NCBI RefSeq assembly: GCF_001905725.1
Contig: NZ_LIWB01000014.1
Location: forward strand, 62,001 to 126,000
Direction: 5' to 3'
DNA: 64,000 bases
Origin: Streptomyces sp. CB02400
GTDB taxonomy: Bacteria; Actinomycetota; Actinomycetes; Streptomycetales; Streptomycetaceae
Positions 1 to 7,663 of this stretch are shown here, piece after piece. Below the pieces are notes generated by a model that did not search any database, had not been told where the DNA came from, and worked only from the letters and a program-made list of their open reading frames with translations. Numbering within the stretch: the stretch's first letter is position 1; every line of letters begins with the position of its first letter. Position numbers and translations under genes: made by a program.

Positions 1-1282
1 TGCCGCCTCCGCTCGTGCCGCCGTCGGCGAGGCTCGGGGTCTGCCAGTCCCGCCAGGCGGAGAGGTCACCGGACTTGGCCGGGGAGATCCTGAACACCCC
101 CGAGGAGCTGCCGGACTTCAGCAGGAACTTCTGGATGTTCTGCTGCAGCGGCGTGCGCCATTCCGACCGGGCCGCGCAGTGGGTGCCGTCCTGTACGTCG
201 GACCAGTAGCTGATGTTGCCGCCCGCGCCCAGCGCCTTGTAGACCTCCGCGCCGCCCAGCGCCGCCACGCTGCCCGACCGGGCGCCCAGCCAGTCGACGT
301 GCGGGTTCTCCATGACGAGGAGTCCGCGCGGTGCGACCAGGCCGACGATCTCGTGGGTGTCCACCGGGAGGGTGTCGGGGCTGCCGGTGAAGGAGCCGAA
401 GGCATCGCCCAGCCAGGGCTGTTCGGAGTAGGCGCTGCTCAGCGGCTGTGCGCCGCTCTCACCGGGGATGCCGCGGAAGATGCCGGTGCCGGCGCTGCCC
501 GACTCGATCGGCATGGTGAGCGCGATCCGCTGGTCGAAGGCGCCGGCCACGAAGGCGCCCTTGCCGAACCGTGAGCAACCGGTGACGCCGGTGGCGTCCG
601 CGCGGAGCACGCTGCCGTCGGACTGCTCGATGACGTCGATGACCCGGCTCACCCCCCATGACCAGGCCATGAGCAGGCCGGTGCTGCTGGAGGAGCCGTA
701 GAGGCCGTAGAACGCGCCCTGTTTGTTGCTGCGGGATGTGCCTTCCTTGCCGAGCGCGTACGGGTCGAGGGAGATGACGGCCGCGCCCGCGCCCTTGATG
801 GTGGCGGTGTCCGCGCCCAGCCCTCCGAGCACCACGACGGCGGGGAACGGGCCGGTACCGCTCGGCAGGTCGACGCTCGCGGAGAAGCTCGCGCTCCTGC
901 CCTGGTGCGTCACCCGCACCGTGATGCCGGTGCGCGACACCGTGCCCGTGACGCTCTCGGGCCTGGCGGGCTTCTGCCCGTAGACGTGCCTCTCCGCCAG
1001 CTCCCGGATCTCCGCGCGCCGGCAGCGCCAGTCGGACCTGGTGGAGATGCGTGTGCCGTCCAGTTTCCGGAAGGGGTCGGGGAGCCTGGAGTTGGAGGTG
1101 AGGGGTCCGGTGTCGGCGACGGCGCAGTCGGCGCCGTCGTCCTCGACGCCGGGTTCCGCCGCGACGGGAACGAGGGTGTCGGCGGCGCCCGGCCGTGGGA
1201 AGAGAGCGGCGACGGCCAGGCTCACGGCTACCGCGAAGACCGCGGCGGCCCAGGCCCAGGCCCGGTGTCGGGGGAAGCGCAT
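1..1282 (-). CDS. Glucuronoyl methylesterase (CE15), secreted, C-terminus cut by window edge
   Basis: Carbohydrate esterase family 15 cuts the ester bond between lignin alcohols and 4-O-methylglucuronic acid side chains of xylan. The frame starts at ATG 1282 behind a GGAGG site and runs off the left edge after about 427 codons. Residues 1-30 form a signal peptide (MRFPRHRAW, then an Ala/Val core). The nucleophile motif GCSRFGKGA lies near residue 233, the acid in MPIESGSAG near 259 and the histidine in DGTHC near 366, giving the Ser-Glu-His triad of the family. The last visible residues are a Gly/Ser-rich linker (GGTSGGG), so a carbohydrate-binding module probably follows outside the window. 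The promoter carries cellulose- and xylan-type palindromes. The family call is firm; the exact substrate is inferred. Confidence 0.88.
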   Translation of the reverse strand, partial: MRFPRHRAWAWAAAVFAVAVSLAVAALFPRPGAADTLVPVAAEPGVEDDGADCAVADTGPLTSNSRLPDPFRKLDGTRISTRSDWRCRRAEIRELAERHVYGQKPARPESVTGTVSRTGITVRVTHQGRSASFSASVDLPSGTGPFPAVVVLGGLGADTATIKGAGAAVISLDPYALGKEGTSRSNKQGAFYGLYGSSSSTGLLMAWSWGVSRVIDVIEQSDGSVLRADATGVTGCSRFGKGAFVAGAFDQRIALTMPIESGSAGTGIFRGIPGESGAQPLSSAYSEQPWLGDAFGSFTGSPDTLPVDTHEIVGLVAPRGLLVMENPHVDWLGARSGSVAALGGAEVYKALGAGGNISYWSDVQDGTHCAARSEWRTPLQQNIQKFLLKSGSSSGVFRISPAKSGDLSAWRDWQTPSLADGGTSGGG

Positions 1283-1299
1283 CGGTACCTCCAGAGGGG

Positions 1300-1313
1300 T
1301 GGGAGCGCTCCCA
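1300..1313. promoter_or_regulatory. CebR-type operator, perfect 14-bp palindrome
   Basis: TGGGAGCGCTCCCA is a perfect palindrome and matches the binding sequence of CebR, the Streptomyces LacI-family repressor that responds to cello-oligosaccharides. It sits between the -10 hexamer and the ribosome site of the CE15 gene, so bound repressor would cover the transcription start. The match to the known box is seen directly; binding is inferred. Confidence 0.8.
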
Positions 1314-1342
1314 GGCTAGAAACGTCTTCAGGGGTATGACAA
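1313..1342 (-). promoter_or_regulatory. Candidate promoter of the CE15 gene
   Basis: On the minus strand TTGTCA (1342-1337) is followed after 18 bp by TAGCCT (1318-1313), a reasonable vegetative -35/-10 pair. The -10 abuts the CebR-type box, placing the predicted start point inside the operator. Confidence 0.5.
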
Positions 1343-1372
1343 CGACACCGACAGGCTCGTTTCAGATTGACT

Positions 1373-1393
1373 CTTTCGAACCCCTGTCGAAAG
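1373..1393. promoter_or_regulatory. Inverted repeat CTTTCGA-N7-TCGAAAG upstream of CE15 gene
   Basis: Two perfect 7-bp arms (1373-1379 and 1387-1393) with a 7-bp spacer lie about 30 bp upstream of the -35. The half-sites share the CGAAA/TTTCG core of the element found upstream of Streptomyces xylanase genes. Function is inferred. Confidence 0.45.
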
Positions 1394-1467
1394 CCGGAAG
1401 CCGCGCGATCTGCTCCGATGCCGAAGACCTCACCTCAAAACACCACGTCGGCACAGGGCGCCGCGAG

Positions 1468-1478
1468 CGAAAGTTTCG
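1468..1478. promoter_or_regulatory. CGAAA-N-TTTCG element (xylanase-type operator)
   Basis: CGAAAGTTTCG is an exact CGAAA-N-TTTCG palindrome. I recall this sequence as conserved upstream of Streptomyces xylanase genes and bound by a xylan-responsive regulator. It lies about 190 bp upstream of the CE15 start, so the gene may read both cellulose and xylan signals. Confidence 0.45.
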
Positions 1479-1587
1479 GGCGACTTGCGACCGTGCTGCC
1501 GTCCCGATCGGCAGCAGGACATGAATTCGGCCACGGGCGCACGCCCACGGCACAGCCGAACCAGGGTGCAGCCGTCCCGTGCCCCGG

Positions 1588-2076
1588 TCAGGCCACGCGG
1601 GCGCGCTCCCGTACCGGACGTGTCGGCTCGGGCCGGACGCGGGGGGCCGGCTCGGCACGCGTGGCCGACTGGGCGCGGGTGGCCGACTGGGCGCGGGTGG
1701 CGGTGCGGACGCGGTACGTCGTGCGGTTGGGGTCCACGACTGGCTCGCCGAGGGTGATCCGCCCGGCCGCGTGCAGCGCGTCGCATTCGGCGGTGGGCAG
1801 GGCGGCGTAGCAGCCCCCGGTGCCGGTGGCCGAGTCGAGCGGGCGCCAGTAGCTGTACCTGCGGCGGCCGTTGGCGTACTCGGTGACGTACGTGGGAGTG
1901 CGGGGGTCGGAGATGATGCGCAGCACGTCGGTGCGGGTGGTGCCCGCCGGGGGGCGCGGGCGGGAAGGGACGGCCGGGAACTCGGTCGTTATCGGTCCGC
2001 CGCGACGGTGATCCGGTCGGCGGCGCGCGGTCGGCAGGGCGATGAGGGTGTGGGGGCGGTCGACGGTGGCGAGCAT
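1588..2076 (-). CDS. Small protein of unknown function with ATRAQS tandem repeats
   Basis: A 162-residue protein from ATG 2076, with a weak AAAGG site upstream. I do not recognise a family. The centre (residues about 45-115) is a compact segment with YVTEYANGRRRYSYW and CYAALPTAECDAL. The C-terminal third is low-complexity, Arg/Ala/Pro-rich, and holds two to three copies of ATRAQS encoded by an 18-bp direct repeat. There is no signal peptide or membrane segment. It stands alone between the CE15 promoter region and the BrkB gene. The organised central region and third-position GC bias support coding. Confidence 0.6.
   Translation of the reverse strand: MLATVDRPHTLIALPTARRRPDHRRGGPITTEFPAVPSRPRPPAGTTRTDVLRIISDPRTPTYVTEYANGRRRYSYWRPLDSATGTGGCYAALPTAECDALHAAGRITLGEPVVDPNRTTYRVRTATRAQSATRAQSATRAEPAPRVRPEPTRPVRERARVA
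1661..1696. repeat. Two perfect 18-bp tandem repeats inside the 1588-2076 gene
   Basis: The 18-bp unit GTGGCCGACTGGGCGCGG occurs at 1661-1678 and 1679-1696, followed by a degenerate third copy. Because the unit is a multiple of three it adds six residues (ATRAQS on the coding strand) per copy and can vary in number without a frameshift. Confidence 0.85.
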
Positions 2077-2225
2077 CAGCAGGACCTTTCCGGAGCCGGG
2101 ATACGAGACCGTCTACCCAGCGCGGCGCCGGAGTTGATCTCCTTTTCCGATCATTGTGCAACCTCACACCGACAACGCGCGGGCGCCACGCCCAAGTTCC
2201 CCACCGATGTGTTCGCCCTGGCCGG

Positions 2226-3191
2226 TCAGGCGCCCGGTCCCGGGTCCGGGCGGACCGCCGCGTCGACACCGGCGCGCGCCGCTTCGAGCTGGGCCGCGAA
2301 CGCGATGCCGAGGAGGAGGGCGACGGCGGTGAGGTACGCCCACAGCAGCAGCGCGATGAACGCGGTGAGCGGCCCGTACAGGGCGCCGAACGCCCCGCTG
2401 CCCTCGACGTACAGCGCGAGCAGCCATGTCGCCGCGACCCACAGCAGCAGATGCACGGCCGAGCCGAAGGCCAGCCAGGTGTAGCCGGGCTGGGCCCGCC
2501 GGGGTGACCAGCGGAAGATCACCGCCGAGGCGACCCACGCCAGCGCCAGCCCCACCGGCAGCTCCAGCGCGGTCCACCACCCCGTGCCGCCGCCGGATCC
2601 CCCGGCCACCCGGACCACCGCGTCGCTCACCGCGTCACCGGCGACGAGCACGACGAACCCGAGGACCAGCGGCAGGCCCGCGGTGAGCGCGAGGAGGACG
2701 GCCCTGCCGTACTTGCGGGGGAAGGGGCGGTCGCGTTCGATCCCGTAGATGCGGTTGGCGCCCCGCTCGATCTGGCCCATGGCGGAGGCGAGGTTCAGCA
2801 GGGCGAAGCTCAGGCCGAGCCAGAGCGCCAGCGTGCTCCCGAAGTCGTCGTGGGCGCTGCGCCGGGTCCCCTCGAAGGCGTCCTCGACGATGTCGGCGCT
2901 GGCGCCGGGCACGATCCGGCCGAGGGCGAGTTCGATGACCCGTCCCACGCTCTCGGTGTGCACGGAGGTCGCCAGGCCGACCAGCGCCACGGTGAACGGC
3001 ACCAGGCCGAGGACGACCTGGAAGGCGAGCGCCCGCGCGTTGGAGAAGCCGTCCGCGTAGCGGAAGCGGGCGAAGGAGTCGGTCAGCAGCCGCAGGCCCC
3101 CGTAGTGCCGCAGCGCGGCGAACGCCTCGTCTCCGGAGAGTTCCTCTCCGATCATGTCCCGGGTCTGCGGGACGTGGACGACGGTTCCCAT
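2226..3191 (-). CDS. YihY/BrkB-family inner-membrane protein
   Basis: A 321-residue polytopic membrane protein of the YihY/BrkB (formerly 'ribonuclease BN') family, whose molecular role is unsettled. ATG 3191 has a GAGGAG site, and longer readings of the frame lack one. After a soluble N-terminus come the family segment FSNARALAFQVVLGLVPF, typical of BrkB, and about six hydrophobic helices, including LALWLGLSFALLNLASA, VLLALTAGLPLVLGFVVL and AFIALLLWAYLTAVALL. The ANRIYGIERDRP loop is also family-typical. It is an isolated gene with no operon partner. Family assignment is secure; function is not known. Confidence 0.85.
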   Translation of the reverse strand: MGTVVHVPQTRDMIGEELSGDEAFAALRHYGGLRLLTDSFARFRYADGFSNARALAFQVVLGLVPFTVALVGLATSVHTESVGRVIELALGRIVPGASADIVEDAFEGTRRSAHDDFGSTLALWLGLSFALLNLASAMGQIERGANRIYGIERDRPFPRKYGRAVLLALTAGLPLVLGFVVLVAGDAVSDAVVRVAGGSGGGTGWWTALELPVGLALAWVASAVIFRWSPRRAQPGYTWLAFGSAVHLLLWVAATWLLALYVEGSGAFGALYGPLTAFIALLLWAYLTAVALLLGIAFAAQLEAARAGVDAAVRPDPGPGA

Positions 3192-3268
3192 ACGCGGACA
3201 CTCCTCGCGTCGAGTGGTTCTGCTCCCCTCATGGATGGCCCGTTTCCCCGGTGTCACACCTGCGGGGC

Positions 3269-3508
3269 TCACATGCGGTCGGCGATGTGGTGAAGGTAGT
3301 GGGCGAGGGTCGGGTGGACCGCCTCCGTGATGTCGCGCCCGTCCCACGAGCCGACATGCGCGACGTCCTCCCGTGAGTCCACTCCCGGTCTCCCCGATGA
3401 CGCGTGCCGTGCCGGTGCGTCGCGCCGCTGTCCCTCGCACGCGGCAGTGGTCGCCGTGGCGGGTGCGGTGAGGACAACACTGCGACGGTGCACGGTGGTC
3501 GTGTTCAC
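3269..3508 (-). CDS. Possible small protein, uncertain
   Basis: A 79-codon frame with GTG start in the gap between the BrkB gene and the DUF3140 gene. The C-terminal half (VAHVGSWDGRDITEAVHPTLAHYLHHIADRM read as two segments) looks protein-like and the N-terminal half is Thr/Ala-rich. I recognise no family and see no good ribosome site. It could be a small regulator, the remnant of a longer gene, or chance in GC-rich DNA. Confidence 0.25.
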   Translation of the reverse strand: MNTTTVHRRSVVLTAPATATTAACEGQRRDAPARHASSGRPGVDSREDVAHVGSWDGRDITEAVHPTLAHYLHHIADRM

Positions 3509-3574
3509 CGGCCGGCCCCACCGGGACGGATCCCGCGCGGGTTTGCGCCCCTCGGAGGTCCGTGGGCGGTGGTG

Positions 3575-3925
3575 TCAGGACGCGTCGTCGAGCGGGTCGT
3601 GGCCCCAGTTCATCAGCGAGTGGCGCCAGCGCGTGTCGCGTACGTCGCCGGACGGGCGCTGGGCGAGATGGCGGCGGATGTAGCCGACCACCTTGCGCAT
3701 GTGCGCGTAGTCGTCGTCGGAGAGGTCCTTCCTCCCGGAGCGGAGGATGCCGACGATACGGCGGCCGGACGCGTGACCGGTCGACTCGCCGCCGTCCGCG
3801 TGTTGACCCGCGCTGCGGGACTCCTCCGACTCGAGCCACCGTTCGAGGTCGGCCGGCTTCATGTTGACCAGCTCGCGGAACTCGTCCCAGGTCTCGTCCT
3901 CGCGGTCCGCCTCCATCGCGCTCAC
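3575..3925 (-). CDS. DUF3140 family protein
   Basis: A 116-residue acidic protein. GTG 3925 is chosen because it overlaps the stop of the upstream DUF2945 gene as GTGA, the usual sign of translational coupling; ATG 3916 is the alternative. The sequence WDEFRELVNMKPADLERWL followed by VGILRSGRKDLSDDDYAHMRKVVGYIRRHLAQRP is typical of DUF3140, a small helical family found beside DUF2945 in actinobacteria. Ending SLMNWGHDP is also characteristic. No function is established. Pairing with DUF2945 and position next to katG suggest a stress role, which is inference only. Confidence 0.8.
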   Translation of the reverse strand: MSAMEADREDETWDEFRELVNMKPADLERWLESEESRSAGQHADGGESTGHASGRRIVGILRSGRKDLSDDDYAHMRKVVGYIRRHLAQRPSGDVRDTRWRHSLMNWGHDPLDDAS

Positions 3926-4152
3926 TTCTTCTTCCTGAGCGCGGAGGGCTTGTGGACCGCCGGCTTGCCCGACTTGTCGCTGCGCACCTCGTACTGCGGT
4001 TCCTCCTCGGAGGCGGCGACCGTGCGCCCGGCCGCCTCGGTGCGCTCGGTGATCTTCTTCTCGACCTTGCCCGTCGTCTCGCTGCCGTGGCTGCTCCAGG
4101 CGACCTCTTCGCCCTGGTGGAGGTTCTTCCCGCGGTCGCTGCCCTTGCCCAT
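3922..4152 (-). CDS. DUF2945 / HVA1-type small protein
   Basis: A 76-residue, lysine-rich protein. The N-terminus MGKGSDRGKNLHQGEEVAWSSHG with the following TTGKVEKKITERT matches the DUF2945 (hypervirulence-associated, Tudor-like) family: a short SH3-like barrel that begins with the motif 'G..V.W.SHG..T.GKV'. The C-terminus is a run of basic residues (SALRKKK). It is the first gene of a two-gene unit, with DUF3140 overlapping its stop codon. A chaperone or nucleic-acid role has been suggested for the fold but is not shown here. Confidence 0.82.
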   Translation of the reverse strand: MGKGSDRGKNLHQGEEVAWSSHGSETTGKVEKKITERTEAAGRTVAASEEEPQYEVRSDKSGKPAVHKPSALRKKK

Positions 4153-4283
4153 CCCAGGCGCCTCCTTCAGGTGGCGGTCGGTTCGGTTCCAGCCTGGTGG
4201 CAGGGCGGCCCGCCCGCATCCCGGGGCCGACGCACGTCCGGGCCGGCCCCCGGAGGGCCGGCCCGGATCAGCGGGGCCGGGGA

Positions 4284-6515
4284 TCAGACGAGGTCGAACC
4301 GGTCGAGGTTCATGACCTTGTCCCACGCCTTGACGAAGTCCTTCACGAACTTCTCCTTGGCGTCGTCGCTCGCGTAGACCTCCGCGAGCGCACGCAGCTC
4401 GGAGTTCGATCCGAACACCAGGTCGGCACGGGTGCCGGTCCACTTGACCTCGCCGGTGGCCGCGTCGAGGCCCTCGAACGTGGTCTGGTCCTCGGACGTC
4501 GACTTCCACGTCGTGCCCAGGTCGAGCAGGTTGACGAAGAAGTCGTTGGTCAGGGTGCCGGGGGCCGTGGTGAGCACGCCGAGCGAGGACTGCTGGTGGG
4601 TCGCGCCCAGCACCCGCAGACCGCCGACGAGGACGGTCATCTCGGGGGCGCTCAGCGTCAGCAGGTTGGCCTTGTCCAGCAGCAGGAACTCGGCCGGCAG
4701 GCGGTTGCCCTTGCCCTGGTAGTTGCGGAAGCCGTCGGCGGTCGGCTCGAGCGCGGAGAACGACTCCGTGTCCGTCTGCTCCTGCGCGGCGTCCACGCGG
4801 CCCGGCGTGAACGGCACCTCGATGTCGAAGCCGCCGTCCTTGGCGGCCTTCTCGACGCCCGCGGCACCGGCCAGCACGATCAGGTCGGCGAGCGAGACCC
4901 CCTTGCCGCCGCTCTGCGCGGAGTTGAAGGACTCCTGGACGCCCTCCAGGGTGCGCAGCACCGCCGCCAGCCGGTCGGGGTCGTTGGCCTCCCAGCCGCG
5001 CTGCGGCTCCAGACGGACGCGCGCGCCGTCGGCGCCACCGCGCTTGTCGCTGCCGCGGAAGGACGAGGCCGACGCCCACGCCGTCGACACCAGATCGGAC
5101 ACCGACAGGCCCGAGGCGAGGATCCGCTCCTTGAGGGCGGCGATGTCCGCGGCGTCGATCAGGTCGTACGTGCGCTCCGGCAGCGGGTCCTGCCACACCA
5201 GGGTCTCGGAGGGCACCTCCGGGCCGAGGTACAGCGACTTGGGGCCCATGTCGCGGTGGGTGAGCTTGAACCAGGCGCGGGCGAAGGCGTCCGCGAACTC
5301 GTCCGGGTTCTCCAGGAAGCGCCGCGAGATCGGGCCGTAGACCGGGTCGAGGCGGAGCGCGAGGTCCGTCGTCAGCATCGTCGGCTGGTGGCTCTTCGAC
5401 GGGTCGTGGGCGTCGGGCACGGTGCCGGCCCCCGCGCCGTCCTTCGGCCGCCACTGGTGGGCGCCGGCGGGGCTCTTGAACAGCTCCCACTCGTAGCCGA
5501 AGAGGATCTCGAAGAAGCTGTTGTCCCAGGTCGTCGGCGTGTTGGTCCACGTCACCTCGAGACCGCTGGTGATCGTGTCACCGCCCTTGCCGGTGCCGAA
5601 GGTGCTCTTCCAGCCCAGGCCCTGCTCCTCGAAGCCGGCGGCCTCGGGGTCGTCGCCGACGTGCTCGGCCGGGCCGGCGCCGTGGGTCTTGCCGAAGGTG
5701 TGGCCGCCCGCGATCAGGGCGACGGTCTCCTCGTCGTTCATCGCCATGCGGCGGAACGTCTCGCGTATGTCGCGGGCCGAGGCGATCGGGTCCGGGTTGC
5801 CGTTGGGGCCCTCGGGATTGACGTAGATGAGGCCCATCTGGACGGCGCCGAGCGGGCTCTCCAGCTCACGGTCGCCGGTGTAGCGCTCGTCGCCGAGCCA
5901 GGTGGACTCGGGGCCCCAGTAGACGTCCTCCTCCGGCTCCCAGACGTCGGCGCGGCCGCCGGCGAAGCCGAAGGTCGTGAAGCCCATCGACTCCAGGGCG
6001 ACGTTGCCGGAGAGGATCAGCAGGTCGGCCCAGGACAGGCTCTTGCCGTATTTCTTCTTGACCGGCCACAGCAGGCGCCGGGCCTTGTCGAGGTTGGCGT
6101 TGTCGGGCCAGCTGTTGAGCGGGGCGAAGCGCTGCTGGCCGGCCCCGGCGCCGCCGCGGCCGTCGCTGATGCGGTAGGTGCCCGCGCTGTGCCAGGCCAT
6201 GCGGACGATGAGGGGGCCGTAGTGGCCGAAGTCGGCCGGCCACCAGTCCTGCGAGGTGGTCAGTACCTCGGCGATGTCCCGCTTCACCGCCGGAAGGTCG
6301 AGGGCCGAGAACGCCTCGGCGTAGTCGAAGTCCTCGCCGAGCGGGTTCGCCACGGCCGGGTTCTTGGCGAGGATCTTCAGGTTGAGGCGCTCGGGCCACC
6401 ACTGGCGGTTTCCGCCGCCCTGGGTGGGGTGCGGGGCGCGCCCGTGCGCGACCGGGCAGCCCCCCGCTTCCTCCGTCTTGGGTTCGGTGACGATCGCGTC
6501 ATGGTTCTCGGTCAT
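4284..6515 (-). CDS. katG: Catalase-peroxidase KatG
   Basis: A 743-residue bifunctional haem catalase-peroxidase, full length for the family, degrading hydrogen peroxide. The distal-side motif MAWHSAGTYR holds the catalytic Arg-Trp-His set. IYVNPEGPNGNPDP supplies the Tyr and RRMAMNDEE the Met of the Met-Tyr-Trp adduct. GGHTFGKTHGAGP carries the proximal haem histidine, and ITSGLEVTWT includes the serine equivalent to Ser315 of M. tuberculosis. The C-terminal half is the inactive duplicated peroxidase domain. It lies 33 bases after the furA gene on the same strand, the arrangement of furA-catC in S. coelicolor and furS-cpeB in S. reticuli, so it is probably co-transcribed and repressed by the Fur-type regulator until oxidation. 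Confidence 0.97.
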   Translation of the reverse strand: MTENHDAIVTEPKTEEAGGCPVAHGRAPHPTQGGGNRQWWPERLNLKILAKNPAVANPLGEDFDYAEAFSALDLPAVKRDIAEVLTTSQDWWPADFGHYGPLIVRMAWHSAGTYRISDGRGGAGAGQQRFAPLNSWPDNANLDKARRLLWPVKKKYGKSLSWADLLILSGNVALESMGFTTFGFAGGRADVWEPEEDVYWGPESTWLGDERYTGDRELESPLGAVQMGLIYVNPEGPNGNPDPIASARDIRETFRRMAMNDEETVALIAGGHTFGKTHGAGPAEHVGDDPEAAGFEEQGLGWKSTFGTGKGGDTITSGLEVTWTNTPTTWDNSFFEILFGYEWELFKSPAGAHQWRPKDGAGAGTVPDAHDPSKSHQPTMLTTDLALRLDPVYGPISRRFLENPDEFADAFARAWFKLTHRDMGPKSLYLGPEVPSETLVWQDPLPERTYDLIDAADIAALKERILASGLSVSDLVSTAWASASSFRGSDKRGGADGARVRLEPQRGWEANDPDRLAAVLRTLEGVQESFNSAQSGGKGVSLADLIVLAGAAGVEKAAKDGGFDIEVPFTPGRVDAAQEQTDTESFSALEPTADGFRNYQGKGNRLPAEFLLLDKANLLTLSAPEMTVLVGGLRVLGATHQQSSLGVLTTAPGTLTNDFFVNLLDLGTTWKSTSEDQTTFEGLDAATGEVKWTGTRADLVFGSNSELRALAEVYASDDAKEKFVKDFVKAWDKVMNLDRFDLV

Positions 6516-6548
6516 GGGAGTCCTTCCGGGCGGAAACGTTCGCGCAGT

Positions 6549-6986
6549 TCAGCTACTGCGGGAGGTGGAACAGTCGGGGCACAGGCCCCAGAAGACGACC
6601 TCGACCTCGTCGATCGCGAAACCGTGACCGTCGGGCGGGGTCAGACAGGGCGCGTCACCGGCCGCGCAGTCGACGTCGGCGACGACGCCGCAGGAACGGC
6701 ACACCGCGTGGTGGTGGTTGTCCCCGACCCGGCCCTCGTAGCGGGCGGGGCTGCCGGCCGGCTCGATACGGCGTACCAGCCCCGCCCCGGTGAGCGCGTT
6801 CAGCGCCTCGTACACCGCCTGCAGGGAGACCTGCCCTATGCGCCGGCGCACTTCGGAGGCGAGCGCCTCGACTCCGAGGTGGCCGCCCTCGCGGACGGTG
6901 TCGAGGAGGGCGACGCGGGCGGCCGTCGCGCGCAGGCCCGCTCCGCGGAGCTCCTCGGCGGTGGTCGGCGGCCGGGATGCGGTCAT
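6549..6986 (-). CDS. furA: Fur-family redox-responsive repressor FurA
   Basis: A 145-residue Fur-family regulator. The winged helix spans residues about 10-80 (LRATAARVALLDTV, then QVSLQAVYEALNALTGAGLVRRI). The metal-binding part has DNHHHAVCRSCG followed by a second CxxC near the C-terminus (GLCPDCS), giving the structural zinc site and the HHH sensor cluster. It precedes katG by 33 bases. In characterised Streptomyces relatives the protein represses its own operon and releases it on thiol oxidation. The ATG at 6986 has no ribosome site, but a good -10 hexamer ends 8 bases upstream, so the mRNA is probably leaderless. Confidence 0.93.
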   Translation of the reverse strand: MTASRPPTTAEELRGAGLRATAARVALLDTVREGGHLGVEALASEVRRRIGQVSLQAVYEALNALTGAGLVRRIEPAGSPARYEGRVGDNHHHAVCRSCGVVADVDCAAGDAPCLTPPDGHGFAIDEVEVVFWGLCPDCSTSRSS

Positions 6987-6994
6987 GCGCCGAA

Positions 6995-7022
6995 CCTATA
7001 GCCCGAGACGCGAATAACTCCA
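6995..7022 (-). promoter_or_regulatory. Candidate leaderless promoter of furA-katG
   Basis: Minus strand TGGAGT (7022-7017), 16-bp spacer, TATAGG (7000-6995). The ATG of furA starts 8 bases after the -10, so the predicted transcript begins at or next to the start codon. The intervening sequence is the expected FurA operator, but I cannot define its boundaries. Confidence 0.5.
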
Positions 7023-7047
7023 GAGAACGAACGGGTCCAGTCTTGGG

Positions 7048-7641
7048 TCACGTCCGGTAACGGCGGGTGGCTCCCGAGTTGCGTCCCGCCGCCGTCCGAC
7101 GTGTCGCGGCTTCGGTGTCGTCGTAGACCAGCAGTCCGTCGTCGCGCAGGCGTGCGCCCGGTGTGGGGCTGTGCCGGGTGTGGCGTCCGTCGTGCATCAG
7201 GTGACGTACGGGGACGTCGCGGGCCAGGACGGCGAAGTCGGCGATGAGCCGCCGGTGGCACCGCCACCACACGGATTCGCCGCACATCACCGCGGTCGGC
7301 TCGCGGGCGGCCTGTTCCAGCAGGGTGTCCATCGCGGTGACGAACCCGGGGGTGCGGGTGTGGGCGGCGTAGCCGCGGAAGGAGTCGTTGCGCCAGACGG
7401 TGTCGGGCGAGTCGGGCGGCGGTTTGCGGAAGCCGCCCAGGTCCCGTTCCCAGCGGTAGGCGATGCCCGCCTCGGGCAGCCATACGGCCAGCCGTGCTCG
7501 CGCCAGGTCGGGATCGCGGCGGCTGCCGGGGCCGATCCGGACGTCCACGACGGCGGCGATCCCCGCGTCGTTCAGCAGCCGGACCAGAGCGTCCCGGCCG
7601 GCGGTGCCGTGGCCGAAGGTCGACAGCTCACGCGGGGTCAT
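7048..7641 (-). CDS. DUF488 family protein
   Basis: A 197-residue protein of the DUF488 family, whose biochemical role is not established. The N-terminal signature TFGHG followed by VVDVRIGPGSRR and the C-terminal CGESVWWRCHRRLIA (family pattern C.E....CHR..IA) are both present, so the likely active-site region is intact. The protein is cytosolic with no membrane segment. It is separated by 22 bases from the HTH regulator upstream on the same strand, so the two may be co-transcribed. The tail after residue 150 is basic and variable. Confidence 0.85.
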   Translation of the reverse strand: MTPRELSTFGHGTAGRDALVRLLNDAGIAAVVDVRIGPGSRRDPDLARARLAVWLPEAGIAYRWERDLGGFRKPPPDSPDTVWRNDSFRGYAAHTRTPGFVTAMDTLLEQAAREPTAVMCGESVWWRCHRRLIADFAVLARDVPVRHLMHDGRHTRHSPTPGARLRDDGLLVYDDTEAATRRTAAGRNSGATRRYRT

Positions 7642-7663
7642 GGCGCGCCTCCTCGCGGCGGGT

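Noticed and set aside
4197..7001. Very long open frame antisense to katG and furA (over 900 codons)
   Set aside because: It mirrors katG codon bias, has a Gly/Arg/Val-rich composition and no recognisable domain, as expected for GC-rich antisense DNA.
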